A DNA stretch of 64,000 nucleotides from an uncultured Bacteroidota bacterium (GCA_903903635.1 CAIUZK010000268.1:1-64000), one strand, 5' to 3'; positions 37,703 to 48,985 are shown, numbered from the stretch's first letter. The notes: generated from the sequence alone by a model not told the origin. Numbers and translations are program-made.

Positions 37703-38848
37703 TTAGTGCTTATTTTTATCTTTTAATTGTTTATCCGTCGAATTTTTCTGCTTACTGTCAGTTGCTTTTTTACCCTTTACCACCGGTTTAGCCTTGGTGC
37801 CCTTCGCGGGCAATTTCTTAACTGGCTTCTTTAACTTCTTCTTTGCCGCTGCACTTAATACTACCTTTTTAACCGGCACCTTAACCACCACCTTTTTCTT
37901 CACCACAGGCTTGATGGCAACTACCGGTTTGGGCACTACAGCAACTTTCGCTGTTGCTTTACCGGTCGAATCTTTCACCCCGTTCATTGCATCATTTCTT
38001 GCCTCTGTTTCCACAATACTGTTTATCCAGTTCATGTTTACAACAGCCTTATCCACCGGACCTTTATAAGGTAAGGATGGCGATGCCACAACCTGCCCCC
38101 TGAACCTCAGATCGAGTGTCTCATATTTGTCCCAACCTATGCTGTTCAGCACATTCTTATAAAATACAAAAAGGTTATTCAGCTTGTCGTCTATTCTGCT
38201 AATGTCTCCAAAAATTATTCTATGGTCTCCCAATACCGGAACCAGCTCATACATACCGGGCGAATCAACTATAACCTGCGATATCTGTGCGTTCCAGAAA
38301 GAATCTGCCTGGATTCTTCTCACCAGTTTCACCATATCCTTACGTAATGCCCAGCCTGCGCTGTCATTGTTTACTGGTGGCATATTGGTGATCACGGTAG
38401 TGTAATAAATATAGTTGGCCGAGATAGGCATGATGCTCAGTGTTGTATCCAGGTAATAGGTACGCATGGTCCGGTCAAATACTCTCGCCACAGGAATACG
38501 CTGTGTTACGAACATCTGAAGCACACACTCATTATCTACATACACCTGCGCATTTGCCACCCATGGATCTGCCATAATAGTATGCTCCATGCCATGTATA
38601 TCCAGCTTGGATAATGGCGTATGTTCAAGATCTATTCCTGGTTTTGTTATAGCCAGATCCATTATTTCCTGTCGCTCAATAAAATGGTACTTCTTGTCGT
38701 TCTTAATGTGAATGGCTATATTTTTAATAGTCTGACTATCTTCAATTTTTGCAGCGCTCACCATGGCAACAATACAGCCGGTAGTCACCACTATGGTAAC
38801 CACAAGTTGCAGTATTTTCCTGATCGATATTTTGCGCTTTTCTGCCAT
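37703..38848 (-). CDS. ftsQ: Cell division protein FtsQ (with long Lys-rich C-terminal tail)
   Basis: Single N-terminal TM, POTRA/FtsQ-like region, position between murC and ftsA. Confidence 0.88.
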   Translation of the reverse strand: MAEKRKISIRKILQLVVTIVVTTGCIVAMVSAAKIEDSQTIKNIAIHIKNDKKYHFIERQEIMDLAITKPGIDLEHTPLSKLDIHGMEHTIMADPWVANAQVYVDNECVLQMFVTQRIPVARVFDRTMRTYYLDTTLSIMPISANYIYYTTVITNMPPVNNDSAGWALRKDMVKLVRRIQADSFWNAQISQVIVDSPGMYELVPVLGDHRIIFGDISRIDDKLNNLFVFYKNVLNSIGWDKYETLDLRFRGQVVASPSLPYKGPVDKAVVNMNWINSIVETEARNDAMNGVKDSTGKATAKVAVVPKPVVAIKPVVKKKVVVKVPVKKVVLSAAAKKKLKKPVKKLPAKGTKAKPVVKGKKATDSKQKNSTDKQLKDKNKH

Positions 38849-40206
38849 TATTTATTACTCAACACTGTTTTAATTGGTCCTGTCAATTTATCTATATCAC
38901 CTGCTCCTGCTGTGATAAACATATTCAGCTCTTTGCTGTTCACATAATCAAGCAAACCTTCTTTCGACAGAATGCAGTGTGCCGGATTCTTCATTAGGTC
39001 TGCAATAAGCTGCGACGTTACGCCTTCCATTGGCAATTCCCTTGCAGGGTAAATATCCAGCAGAATTACTTCGTCTGCCATATCCAGGCTTTCAGCAAAT
39101 CCTGTAGCAAGATCCCTTGTTCTGCTGAACAGATGCGGCTGGAAACAAACCACACACCTTCTGTCCGGGAACAACTGCTTGGCACTCCTGATCAATGCGG
39201 CCAATTCTTCGGGATGGTGCGCATAGTCGTCTATGTATACCATCCTGTCTGTTTTCACCAGGTATTCAAAACGGCGCTTTACACCATTAAATCCTGAAAG
39301 TGCTTTCTTAACAGATTCAGCATCTATACCAAGCAATTCAGTTACAGCTATTGCAGCAACCGCATTTTCTACATTATGTATACCACCAACCGGCAACTCA
39401 ATATTGCTGATTTTCCAGTTAGCCCCTTCTACATCAAAAATATATCCACCATCCTTTTGCACGATATTCAAAGCATGAACATCCGCAGCGGTATTATCAA
39501 GGCTATAGGTAACAGTCAGTGGCCCCTTAAGGTCATTCTGCCTGTGTAGTCCGTATTTCACCAGTAGTGTACCACCTGCCTTAATGTTTTTGGTATACTG
39601 TATAAAGGCCGCTTCCATCACTGCCGCAGTACCATAAATATCCAGATGGTCCGGGTCTATGGCAGTAAGCAATGCAATATCCGGAGTTAGTTTCAGAAAG
39701 CTCCGGTCATATTCGTCGGCTTCTATTACTGCGGTATCATTTTTGCTGCTCCAGTAATTACTTTCATAATTTACCGATATACCGCCCAGAAAAGCATTAC
39801 AGCCATAATTCGTTTCACGTAACAGGTAGGCGATCATGGTAGATATCGTTGTCTTTCCATGGGTACCCGCTACAGTTATAGCAAACATAGATTGCGTGAT
39901 CCACTGCAGCACATCACTCCTTTTATATACCGGATAATTATTTTCCAGATACCAGTTCAGTTCTTTGTGATCCTTAGGTATTGCCGGTGTATAAACAACC
40001 AGATTGGTATCCTTATCCAGCAACTCAATATCATCTGAATAATGAACAGCCATGCCCTCGCGCACCAGTTGCTTTGTAAGATCAGTTTCGGTTTTATCAT
40101 AGCCGCTCACCACAGCCCCCTGCTCCCGGAAAAACCGGGCCAGTGCGCTCATACCTATGCCGCCTATACCTGCAAAATAAACCCGCTTTACTTCCCTTAC
40201 ATTCAT
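38848..40206 (-). CDS. murC: UDP-N-acetylmuramate--L-alanine ligase
   Basis: VYFAGIGGIGMSALARFF, VAGTHGKTTISTMIAYLL, YIDDYAHHPEELAALI. Confidence 0.98.
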   Translation of the reverse strand: MNVREVKRVYFAGIGGIGMSALARFFREQGAVVSGYDKTETDLTKQLVREGMAVHYSDDIELLDKDTNLVVYTPAIPKDHKELNWYLENNYPVYKRSDVLQWITQSMFAITVAGTHGKTTISTMIAYLLRETNYGCNAFLGGISVNYESNYWSSKNDTAVIEADEYDRSFLKLTPDIALLTAIDPDHLDIYGTAAVMEAAFIQYTKNIKAGGTLLVKYGLHRQNDLKGPLTVTYSLDNTAADVHALNIVQKDGGYIFDVEGANWKISNIELPVGGIHNVENAVAAIAVTELLGIDAESVKKALSGFNGVKRRFEYLVKTDRMVYIDDYAHHPEELAALIRSAKQLFPDRRCVVCFQPHLFSRTRDLATGFAESLDMADEVILLDIYPARELPMEGVTSQLIADLMKNPAHCILSKEGLLDYVNSKELNMFITAGAGDIDKLTGPIKTVLSNK

Positions 40207-40250
40207 ATTGTTACTTCTGCTTTCAAATATTTTTATTCCTTTTTACTACG

Positions 40251-41354
40251 CTAATTTTTTCCACTTATTTCTATCACCTTCCTGGCAATCCTTTCATCTG
40301 CATCCTTTATAGCCATATCCTTAATGTTTGCAGACATCGCCTGCTGCAACTGGCTATCATGGAGTAAGCCCCTGATTTTTTCCAGCAGCAGTGTCTTTGC
40401 ATCACTATCCTTAACCATCAGCGCTGCCTTTCTTGTCACAAGCGCCATCGCATTGCTTGTCTGATGATCCTCTGCTGCAAACGGATAAGGCACGAATACC
40501 ACCGGCTTACCCGCAATACACAACTCAGCTATTGCAAGAGCGCCCGCCCTCGAAATAACTATATCAGCGGCAGCATAAGCATAATCCATTTCCCTGATAA
40601 AGTCATATACCTTCACCCTGCTGCTATGATCTTTAGCCCTTGCTTTCCCCTGCTCAAAATAGGGCTTGCCTGTTTGCCATATCACCTGTATATCTTCTTT
40701 AAGCAGGTCATCAAGACCCGCATCTATACTTTCATTAATTGTTCTGGCGCCAAGGCTGCCACCTACTATCAAAATGGTTTTCTTAACCTTATCAAGTCCA
40801 AACCACCGTTTCCCTTCCTCGCTTGTCCTGCTCATTTCCGTAATACTCTTACGCACCGGGTTGCCTGTCAGTATAATTTTTTCTTTCGGAAAAAACTGGT
40901 CCATACGCTCATAGGCCACACACACCGCCCTCGCATTGCGGCTCAGAATTTTATTGCTCTTGCCGGCAAATGAGTTCTGCTCCTGTATCAGAGTAGGTAT
41001 TTTCATTCCCTGCCCTGCATTCAATACCGGAAAACTCGCATAACCACCCACACCTACTATCGCATCAGGTTTAAAGTCTTTAATTATGTTTTGCGCATCC
41101 CGTCTGCTTTTCCACAGTTTGTAAGGCAACGAAATATTCTTCCAGATATGGCTCCTGTTGAAACCTGCTATATCCAGCCCCTTTATTTCAAAACCCTCCT
41201 GAGGCACTTTTTCCATTTCCATTTTATCCTTTGCGCCTACAAATAATAATTGCGTACCGGGGCGAAGCCTTTGCAGCGCATGCCCCACGGCTATTGCCGG
41301 GAAGATATGCCCACCTGTACCACCACCTGCTATTATTACACGCAAACTGCTCAT
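40251..41354 (-). CDS. murG: UDP-N-acetylglucosamine--N-acetylmuramyl-(pentapeptide) transferase
   Basis: VIIAGGGTGGHIFPAIAVG, VGVGGYASFPVL, LIVGGSLGARTINES, ISRAGALAIAELC. Confidence 0.98.
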   Translation of the reverse strand: MSSLRVIIAGGGTGGHIFPAIAVGHALQRLRPGTQLLFVGAKDKMEMEKVPQEGFEIKGLDIAGFNRSHIWKNISLPYKLWKSRRDAQNIIKDFKPDAIVGVGGYASFPVLNAGQGMKIPTLIQEQNSFAGKSNKILSRNARAVCVAYERMDQFFPKEKIILTGNPVRKSITEMSRTSEEGKRWFGLDKVKKTILIVGGSLGARTINESIDAGLDDLLKEDIQVIWQTGKPYFEQGKARAKDHSSRVKVYDFIREMDYAYAAADIVISRAGALAIAELCIAGKPVVFVPYPFAAEDHQTSNAMALVTRKAALMVKDSDAKTLLLEKIRGLLHDSQLQQAMSANIKDMAIKDADERIARKVIEISGKN

Positions 41355-41359
41355 ATACT

Positions 41360-42694
41360 TTATATCGCCGGTATGGGCGAATTTCCTTTTATTATTGGTT
41401 TCCTTGTTTTCTTTTCTTTTACTTTTTCTACTACTACTTCCTGCTCAGGCTCTGCTTCAGGTTCCTGCCCTGTTTCATCTGCAGATGTTTCATCCTGCTC
41501 TTCTGCCGCGCCTTCTGCAAGTTTCTTAGCGCTGCTCTTCTTCTCTCCTTCCATTTCATCTACATACTTACTTACACTCAATACTATGCCAATGGCAATA
41601 CTCGTAAACCAGATCGACGACCCACCCATGCTGATCATAGGTAGGGTAAGACCGGTCACAGGCACCAGGTGCACATTTACAGCCATATTCAGCATAGCCT
41701 GAAAAACAAGCGTTATGCTTAAACCAACAGCCAGAAAAGCCCCGAATGCAAAAGGGCACCTTTTAAAGATCAATATGCTGCGCCATAAAAATAACAGGTA
41801 CAACATCATAACAACTCCGCCACCTAATAATCCATACTCCTCTATTATGATCGAAAAAATAAAATCAGAATAAGGATGCGGAAGAAAATTCTTCTGTATG
41901 CTCCTTCCTGGTCCCAGACCGGTTATACCGCCATTGGCAATGGCAATTTTTGCCTGCTGAACCTGGTACACATCTTCCGGCTTCCCTTCTTTCTTTTTAC
42001 CTCCTGCAAAATCTTCAATACGCTGTTCCCATGTCTTCGCCCTGCCAAATCCTGTAATCTTAGAGACCACAAAAAGTGTAGATAGACCCATGAGGCCCAC
42101 TACCATCATCAGCAGAATATGCTTAACCTGCACCCTGCCTATAAAGAACAAAATACTGCATGTTATACCCAGCATTAATGCCGTTGAAAGATTAGCTGGC
42201 GCTATCAACGCACAGGTAAACAACATAGGCAGCAATACCGGCACAAAGCCTTTCCTCAAGTCCTTGATCACCGACTGCTTCATACTTAGTACTCTTGCCA
42301 GGAACATGAATAAAGCCAGCTTAGCCAGATCCGATGTCTGAAAGGTCAGATTGATCACCGGCAACTTAATCCATCTTGATCCCTCATTCAGACTGGTACC
42401 GAAAAACAAAGTGTATATCAGCAGCGGCAAGCTGAGCAGGTATAGGATCACTGCCACTTTTGCAAACTTGGTATAGTTTATTTTATGCACCCAATAGGTA
42501 ATCACTAATCCCAATCCAAGCACCATAACCTGCTTTACCAGGTAGTAGTTGGAATTCTTTTCCATCCTGTATGCCAAAGAACCTGTTGAACTATAAACTG
42601 CCAGCAGACTGATGAACGACAGCACAAGGACCACGCCCCAGATCACCTGGTCGCCCTTTGTCCTTTTCAGCAGTTGTTGCATCCTGTCGGCCAT
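41360..42694 (-). CDS. ftsW: SEDS lipid II polymerase/cell division protein FtsW with acidic C-terminal tail
   Basis: YSSTGSLAYRMEKNSNYYLVKQ, GRSIQKNFLPHPYSDFIFSIIIEEYGLLGG, HLVPVTGLTLPMISMGGSS. Confidence 0.96.
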   Translation of the reverse strand: MADRMQQLLKRTKGDQVIWGVVLVLSFISLLAVYSSTGSLAYRMEKNSNYYLVKQVMVLGLGLVITYWVHKINYTKFAKVAVILYLLSLPLLIYTLFFGTSLNEGSRWIKLPVINLTFQTSDLAKLALFMFLARVLSMKQSVIKDLRKGFVPVLLPMLFTCALIAPANLSTALMLGITCSILFFIGRVQVKHILLMMVVGLMGLSTLFVVSKITGFGRAKTWEQRIEDFAGGKKKEGKPEDVYQVQQAKIAIANGGITGLGPGRSIQKNFLPHPYSDFIFSIIIEEYGLLGGGVVMMLYLLFLWRSILIFKRCPFAFGAFLAVGLSITLVFQAMLNMAVNVHLVPVTGLTLPMISMGGSSIWFTSIAIGIVLSVSKYVDEMEGEKKSSAKKLAEGAAEEQDETSADETGQEPEAEPEQEVVVEKVKEKKTRKPIIKGNSPIPAI

Positions 42695-42784
42695 AACTCT
42701 TAATTACTTATACTCTTTTACTTATACTGGCTTCAACTATTATTTTCTACCTAACCTTTCTTACACCACTAAAACCTTAACAAC

Positions 42785-44140
42785 TCACAAATTTTTCACT
42801 GCCTCTTTAAATTGCCTTCCCCTGTCTTCATAATTTTCAAACAAATCAAAACTGGCACATGCCGGAGCCAGCAAAACCACATCTCCGTTTTCAGCCAGGG
42901 CATATGCAGCATGCACCGCATCTGACGAGATGTTGGTATCAACTATTGTTGGCACTACATTATCGAATGCATCATGAATAGGCTTGTTGTCTGCACCCAG
43001 GCATACTATTGCTTTCACTTTTTCACGCACAAGTGCCATGATCTCATTATAATCATTCCCTTTATCCTGCCCACCCAATATAAGTATCACAGGCTTTTTC
43101 ATACTCTCCAGTGCAAACCACACCGAGTTTACATTGGTGGCCTTGCTGTCATTCACAAATTCCACACCTCTTACAGTTGCCACATACTCAAGTCTGTGCT
43201 CAAGCCCTTCAAATCCGATAAAACTTTCACGGATCTTCTCTTTCCTGACACCTGCTATACGCGCTGATATTCCCGCTGCCATACTGTTATATTGATTGTG
43301 TTTTCCTTTAATTGCCAGGTCATGGATAGACATATCCGTAGTATCTCCGTCTACTTGTATAAACAAACGACTATCGTGAATATGCCCGCCTTCGTTGCCC
43401 ATGTTTGTTTCGTTCATCGTGAAGTAAATTATTTTTGCGTGAATAGAATGAGTTGCCAGGTATTCTTTTATTACTTCATCATCCTGGTTTACGACAAAGT
43501 GGTCTGTTATATTTTGATTCTGGGTTATTCTGAATTTTGATGCCACATAATTTTCAAATTTATAATCATACCTGTCCAGGTGATCGGGTGTTATGTTCAG
43601 CAGAACTGCAACATCCGGCCTGAAACTATGTATATCATCCAACTGAAAACTACTCACCTCCATCACATACCATTCACAGGGCCGCTCGGCTATCTGCCTT
43701 GCAAAACTGTATCCTATATTGCCAACCATAGCCACATCATATCCCGCATTCTTCAGTGTATCAAAAGTCAGTTTGGTAGTAGTGCTCTTGCCATTACTGC
43801 CTGTTATTGCTATAATGCGGCTATTCCCCTTATACCTGTAACCAAATTCTATTTCACTGCAAACCTCTATTCCTGCCTCTCTTACCTTCTTCATTATCGC
43901 CACCTTCTCGCTTACTCCGGGACTCTTCACCAGGCAATCAGCATCCAGTATCTTTTCTAAATTATGTCCTCCCTCCTCGAATGCAATATTTTGCTCAGTT
44001 AGTACAGCCCTGAATGCATCCTTCAATTTACCTCCATCACTTACAAACACATCCCATCCTTCCTTCTTACCCAGCAAGGCAGCGCCTACACCGCTTTCAG
44101 CAGCGCCCAGTATTACCAAGCGTTTTCTCGTTGCCTCCAC
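42785..44140 (-). CDS. murD: UDP-N-acetylmuramoyl-L-alanine--D-glutamate ligase
   Basis: LVILGAAESGVGAALLGKKEG, IAITGSNGKSTTTKLTFD, FVNDSKATNVNSVWFAL, LILGGQDKGNDY. Confidence 0.97.
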   Translation of the reverse strand: MEATRKRLVILGAAESGVGAALLGKKEGWDVFVSDGGKLKDAFRAVLTEQNIAFEEGGHNLEKILDADCLVKSPGVSEKVAIMKKVREAGIEVCSEIEFGYRYKGNSRIIAITGSNGKSTTTKLTFDTLKNAGYDVAMVGNIGYSFARQIAERPCEWYVMEVSSFQLDDIHSFRPDVAVLLNITPDHLDRYDYKFENYVASKFRITQNQNITDHFVVNQDDEVIKEYLATHSIHAKIIYFTMNETNMGNEGGHIHDSRLFIQVDGDTTDMSIHDLAIKGKHNQYNSMAAGISARIAGVRKEKIRESFIGFEGLEHRLEYVATVRGVEFVNDSKATNVNSVWFALESMKKPVILILGGQDKGNDYNEIMALVREKVKAIVCLGADNKPIHDAFDNVVPTIVDTNISSDAVHAAYALAENGDVVLLAPACASFDLFENYEDRGRQFKEAVKNL

Positions 44141-45411
44141 TATTGCAGTTTTAATGTTACTATACTCATTATCGCCAGCAGAATCCCAATGATCCAGAAG
44201 CGTGTTACTATCTTCGATTCGTGATACCCCAGCTTTTGATAATGATGATGCAGCGGCGACATCAGGAATATCCTGCGGCCCTCACCATATTTCTTCTTTG
44301 TTTTTTTGAAATACCATACCTGCAGCATTACCGATACATTCTCCACCAGGAATATGCCGCATATAATAGGTATCAACAACTCCTTTCTTATGATAATAGC
44401 CAGCGATGCAATGATGCCACCCAGGGCAAGACTACCGGTATCTCCCATAAACACCTGTGCCGGATAGGCATTGTACCAGAGGAAACCAACACAGGCTCCT
44501 ACAAATGCACCTATAAATATGGATAGCTCGCCCAGGTTGGGTATATCCATTATATTCAGGTAACCTGCAAAAAGATAATTACCCGATACATAGGCAAATA
44601 CACCAAGACAAACCCCTATAATAGCTGATACCCCTGTCGCCAGTCCATCCACGCCATCAGTTATGTTGGCGCCATTAGAAACTGCCACTATAATAAATAT
44701 CACAAACAGGATATAAATAATAGGCGTGGTTACATCTACATATTTCTCACCAAATAATGCCGCGATCTTTTCATACCTGAACTCATGTGATTTCACAAAA
44801 GGTATAGTAGTTGTCGCTGTCCTGATATTCACATAAGCCTGTATCTTTCCGTTTTCATCCTTACGGGTTGAACCTCCCGGCTCAAGTTTTTCTGCAATAT
44901 TATATACGCCACTATAACCCGGCGACACTTCCCTGCTTATTACCACATGGTTGTTATAATACATCGTCAAACCCACTATTATACCTAATCCCACCTGCCC
45001 AAGTATCTTAAATCTTCCGGCAAGACCTTCCTTATTTTTCTTGAATACTTTTATATAATCATCCAGGAAACCTACACAACCCAGCCAAACCGTAGAAACC
45101 AGCATCAGCACTATATACACATTCAGTACCCTTGCGAACAATAATGTGGGTATGAGAATAGCAGCGATGATGATCAGGCCACCCATTGTTGGCGTACCCT
45201 TTTTCTGTGCTTCACCCTGCAATCCAAGATCCCTTACTGTTTCGCCAATCTGTTTATACTGCAGGTATTTTATCAGTCGCTTACCCATCAGCATAGATAT
45301 CACCAGCGACAGTATTATCGCCATGGCTACACGAAAGGTGATATAGTTAAATACCCCCGCTCCTGTAAGATGGAAATGATCACGCAGATATGTAAACAGA
45401 TAGTACAGCAT
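44140..45411 (-). CDS. mraY: Phospho-N-acetylmuramoyl-pentapeptide-transferase
   Basis: [68 protein letters not shown]. Confidence 0.98.
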   Translation of the reverse strand: MLYYLFTYLRDHFHLTGAGVFNYITFRVAMAIILSLVISMLMGKRLIKYLQYKQIGETVRDLGLQGEAQKKGTPTMGGLIIIAAILIPTLLFARVLNVYIVLMLVSTVWLGCVGFLDDYIKVFKKNKEGLAGRFKILGQVGLGIIVGLTMYYNNHVVISREVSPGYSGVYNIAEKLEPGGSTRKDENGKIQAYVNIRTATTTIPFVKSHEFRYEKIAALFGEKYVDVTTPIIYILFVIFIIVAVSNGANITDGVDGLATGVSAIIGVCLGVFAYVSGNYLFAGYLNIMDIPNLGELSIFIGAFVGACVGFLWYNAYPAQVFMGDTGSLALGGIIASLAIIIRKELLIPIICGIFLVENVSVMLQVWYFKKTKKKYGEGRRIFLMSPLHHHYQKLGYHESKIVTRFWIIGILLAIMSIVTLKLQ

Positions 45412-45419
45412 TTATACCC

Positions 45420-46898
45420 TTATTTATTTAATGTTTCAAAAGCTTCCGTTAGTATTTCCCTGTCATCAAAGTGTTGTTTCACTCCTTTTATATCCTGGTA
45501 AGTTTCATGCCCCTTGCCAGCCACCAGTATTATATCTCCGGCCCCGGCTATCGTGCATGCCACCTTTATTGCTTCTCTTCTGTCTGTTATCCTCAGGCTC
45601 TTTCTTTTTTGTGGCCCTGTCAATCCCGCCTCCATATCATTCAATATCATTTCCGGATCTTCACTCCTCGGATTATCAGAGGTCAGTATTGCTTTATCAC
45701 TATGTTCGCAAGCCACCTCAGCCATAATAGGCCGTTTGGTTTTATCCCTGTCACCGCCACAACCCAGTACGGTTATCAGTTGTTGCCCCTGTGTGCGCAA
45801 CTGGTTTATGGTTGCAAGCACATTTATCAGCGCATCTGGTGTATGTGCATAATCCACAATTCCCAGTATCTTATCGTTCGTCGACATATAGGTTTCAAAC
45901 CTGCCCGCCGCTCCGCTCAATCCGCTCAGCACCTCAAGCACATGCATCTTTTCTTCGCCCAGCAACTTCGCCACACCATACACCGCCAGCAGATTATATG
46001 CATTGAATGTGCCTATCATCCTGAAATGCGCTTCCTGCCCATCTACCTGCATCACCAGTCCTGTAAGATTATTCTCCAGTACTTTTCCTTTTACACTTGC
46101 AGGCGCTCTCAGGCTATACGTATTCTTTTCCGCCCTGGTATTCTGCAACATCACCATTCCCCTTTTATCATCGGCATTGGTAAGCGCAAAAGCGCCCTCC
46201 GGCAATTCATCAAAAAAACATTTCTTAACCTTTATATACTCATCAAAAGTTTTATGGTAATCCAGGTGATCATGGGTAATATTGGTAAATACGCCCCCTG
46301 CAAACCTGATGCCTGCAATTCTCTTCTGATGAACCGCATGTGAGCTTACTTCCATAAACACATGAGTACATCCTGCATCTGCCATACGCCTCATCAGTTC
46401 TTGTATACTTATTGCATCCGGTGTTGTATGTGTCGACTGCTCAGCCTTATCATGTATCATGTTCTGCACAGTACTGATCAGGCCGCATTTATAGCCCATA
46501 CGTTCATACAACTGGTACAAAAGCGTTGCCGTTGTTGTCTTCCCGTTTGTACCGGTTATACCCACCACTTTCAATTGCGCTGAGGGACACCCATAATACT
46601 CATTAGCCATCAACCCTACCACTGCCGCGCTGTCCTTAACCTGTACATAGGTAACGCCCGCCTTCACTGTTGCCGGCCTTTCTTCACACACTATGGCTGT
46701 AGCCCCCAGCTCTATTGCCTTATCTATAAACAAATGCCCATCCGACAATGTTCCCCTTACAGCAATAAAGACACTATTCTTCACCACCTTCCTCGAATCG
46801 ATACACAAACTTCCGCACAGAACCTGCATATCACCTGTATGGTGAATGATTGCAGCTCCCGCCAAAATGTCTTCCAGAAGTTCTATATGTTCCATCAA
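45420..46898 (-). CDS. murE: UDP-N-acetylmuramoyl-L-alanyl-D-glutamate--2,6-diaminopimelate ligase
   Basis: GITGTNGKTTTATLLYQL, MEVSSHAV, DYAHTPDALINVL, TSDNPRSEDP (diaminopimelate-type DNPR motif). Confidence 0.97.
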   Translation of the reverse strand: MMEHIELLEDILAGAAIIHHTGDMQVLCGSLCIDSRKVVKNSVFIAVRGTLSDGHLFIDKAIELGATAIVCEERPATVKAGVTYVQVKDSAAVVGLMANEYYGCPSAQLKVVGITGTNGKTTTATLLYQLYERMGYKCGLISTVQNMIHDKAEQSTHTTPDAISIQELMRRMADAGCTHVFMEVSSHAVHQKRIAGIRFAGGVFTNITHDHLDYHKTFDEYIKVKKCFFDELPEGAFALTNADDKRGMVMLQNTRAEKNTYSLRAPASVKGKVLENNLTGLVMQVDGQEAHFRMIGTFNAYNLLAVYGVAKLLGEEKMHVLEVLSGLSGAAGRFETYMSTNDKILGIVDYAHTPDALINVLATINQLRTQGQQLITVLGCGGDRDKTKRPIMAEVACEHSDKAILTSDNPRSEDPEMILNDMEAGLTGPQKRKSLRITDRREAIKVACTIAGAGDIILVAGKGHETYQDIKGVKQHFDDREILTEAFETLNK

Positions 46899-48985
46899 CT
46901 CAGTTGTAATGTTATATTTTGTCCCTTTGCTATTATTGTTCCCGGTGTTACCGATTGTAATTTCACTTTTCCCTTTCCTCTCACCTGCACCTGCAAGCCA
47001 TTCATTTCCAGCATATACACAGCATCCTTTAGGCTCATGCCGGTTACATCTGGCATGATGTTCCTGTATACTTTCTTCTCCTCTGTTACAATACGCTTAT
47101 TGGAATCCACCGACATCTGCATCAGCATATTCTTCGAGTCGTCCTGCAACTGCATTGGCTTGCCTATTGCATCCAGCATCACCTGGTAACTCCTTGCTGT
47201 TGCTGCCTTTGCAGGTATTTTAAATGTCCCGTTTTTTGCCAGACTATCCAGCGGACCTTCCCAAGCGCCCATATTCTCCGAGAATATTTTATCGGCTACC
47301 ATCCTGAACACAGGCGCGGCAATAGCTCCTCCATAATAAGCTGCCGAATGCGGCTTCGTCCTGATCACAACACATATTGTGTACTTCGGTTGCTCAGCAG
47401 GCAAAAAGCCCACAAACGATCCCTGGTATACACCATCCGAATACCTGATACCTTTATCACACACCTGAGCGGTTCCTGTCTTGCCTGCCATTGTATAGTA
47501 AGGCGATTCAATACCCTTGGCTGTACCCTCGGTAATCACCGCACGCATGCATTTCTGCAATTGCGCCACTGTGCTCGAGTCGCCCACTTCTGCAACCATG
47601 GTCGGCTTAAATGATTTTACTTCTTTGCCATACTCCTTGATAGCACTTACCAGGTAGGGCTTCATCATCTTACCGTTATTGGCAATCGAATTATACAGCA
47701 TGCAGGTATGCAGCGGAGATACCAGCACCCCATATCCGGTTGCCATCCAGGGGAGTGTAGTGTTGCTCCATTCATCGGTACCTGGCATTATGATATGTGT
47801 CTTTCTTTCTCCCAGCAGATCAATACCCGTTGGCCTGTCCAGGTGAAAGTCCTTCAGATGTTGTACATATTTCGACGGATTATCCTTGTAATAGGTATAG
47901 CCCAGTTTCGCCAGCGCTGCATTGCTCGATTCTGCATATGCCTTCCATATAGGCATAGCACCCAGACCCAGGTGCGAATCTTTCATGATCCTGTTGCCAA
48001 ACCTGATTGCCCCACCCTCGGCATCTACGATCTGATCCACATTAATCAGTTTGTCGTTCAGCAATGAAAGCAATGTAGCCAGCTTGAATGTAGAGCCTGG
48101 CTCAGTAGGAATCATCGCATAGTTGAAATCCTCCCAGTAGCTCCCGTCCGGCTGACGTCCCAGATTCACCAGTGTTCTTATCTTACCTGTACTCACTTCC
48201 ATAACTATACAGGTACCATACAGGCATTCATACTTTTGCAGTATGCTCATTAACGCATGCTCGGCCACATCCTGCACATTTATATCCAGCGTAGTCACTA
48301 TATCCCTTCCGTTCTGCGGATCAACTTCCGAACCCTCAATCGGCACCCATACATTTCCGGTACTCTTCTGCACCACGCGCCTGCCATTTTCTCCTACAAG
48401 GTCCCTGTTATATGTTGCTTCCAGGCCCGATACATTGCTATCCCTGAATACCCCTATTGTTCTGTAGGCAAGCATATTATAGGGAGTCACTCGTTTCTCC
48501 TTGGTATCTTCAATAAATCCGCCATACCCCTTACCCTTATTAAATATCGGGAAAGTGCGCAGAGCCTCATACTGATAATACTTCAGCTTCCTGCCCAGCA
48601 GGTAGTACTTGTTCTCCTCATTATATGCCCTGATAAAATCTTCTTTATACTGCGAAGCCGGTTTATCTTTAAACAACCTCGCTACACAATTCGAAAGAGA
48701 ATCAATATTCTTTGTAAACAAACCAGAGTCTATAACCGAAAAATCAATATGCACTTCAAACTCTGGTATCGATGAGCTGAGCAACACTCCGCTTTCAGTA
48801 TAAATATTCCCTCGCTCGGCAAGCAATGTATCAAACCTTGTATGCATTTCCTTTGCCAGCGCCCTCAGTTTCGGGCCCTCCTTAATCTGGATCATAGCGG
48901 CCTTGAAAATTATAGCGCAACCAAACACGCAAATGCATGTAAAAGCGATATACACCCTGAACCGTATGTCTTTCTTAATATTCAA
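46895..48985 (-). CDS. ftsI: Septum PBP (FtsI/PBP3-type transpeptidase) with C-terminal PASTA domain
   Basis: PTEPGSTFKLATLLSLL, AESSNAALAKLG, AGKTGTAQVC, C-terminal MPDVTGMSLKDAVYMLEMNGLQVQVRGKGKV. Confidence 0.96.
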   Translation of the reverse strand: MNIKKDIRFRVYIAFTCICVFGCAIIFKAAMIQIKEGPKLRALAKEMHTRFDTLLAERGNIYTESGVLLSSSIPEFEVHIDFSVIDSGLFTKNIDSLSNCVARLFKDKPASQYKEDFIRAYNEENKYYLLGRKLKYYQYEALRTFPIFNKGKGYGGFIEDTKEKRVTPYNMLAYRTIGVFRDSNVSGLEATYNRDLVGENGRRVVQKSTGNVWVPIEGSEVDPQNGRDIVTTLDINVQDVAEHALMSILQKYECLYGTCIVMEVSTGKIRTLVNLGRQPDGSYWEDFNYAMIPTEPGSTFKLATLLSLLNDKLINVDQIVDAEGGAIRFGNRIMKDSHLGLGAMPIWKAYAESSNAALAKLGYTYYKDNPSKYVQHLKDFHLDRPTGIDLLGERKTHIIMPGTDEWSNTTLPWMATGYGVLVSPLHTCMLYNSIANNGKMMKPYLVSAIKEYGKEVKSFKPTMVAEVGDSSTVAQLQKCMRAVITEGTAKGIESPYYTMAGKTGTAQVCDKGIRYSDGVYQGSFVGFLPAEQPKYTICVVIRTKPHSAAYYGGAIAAPVFRMVADKIFSENMGAWEGPLDSLAKNGTFKIPAKAATARSYQVMLDAIGKPMQLQDDSKNMLMQMSVDSNKRIVTEEKKVYRNIMPDVTGMSLKDAVYMLEMNGLQVQVRGKGKVKLQSVTPGTIIAKGQNITLQLS

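Noticed and set aside
45471-46343. 290-aa plus-strand ORF opposite murE
   Set aside because: Antisense to a clear murE; no domain and atypical composition.
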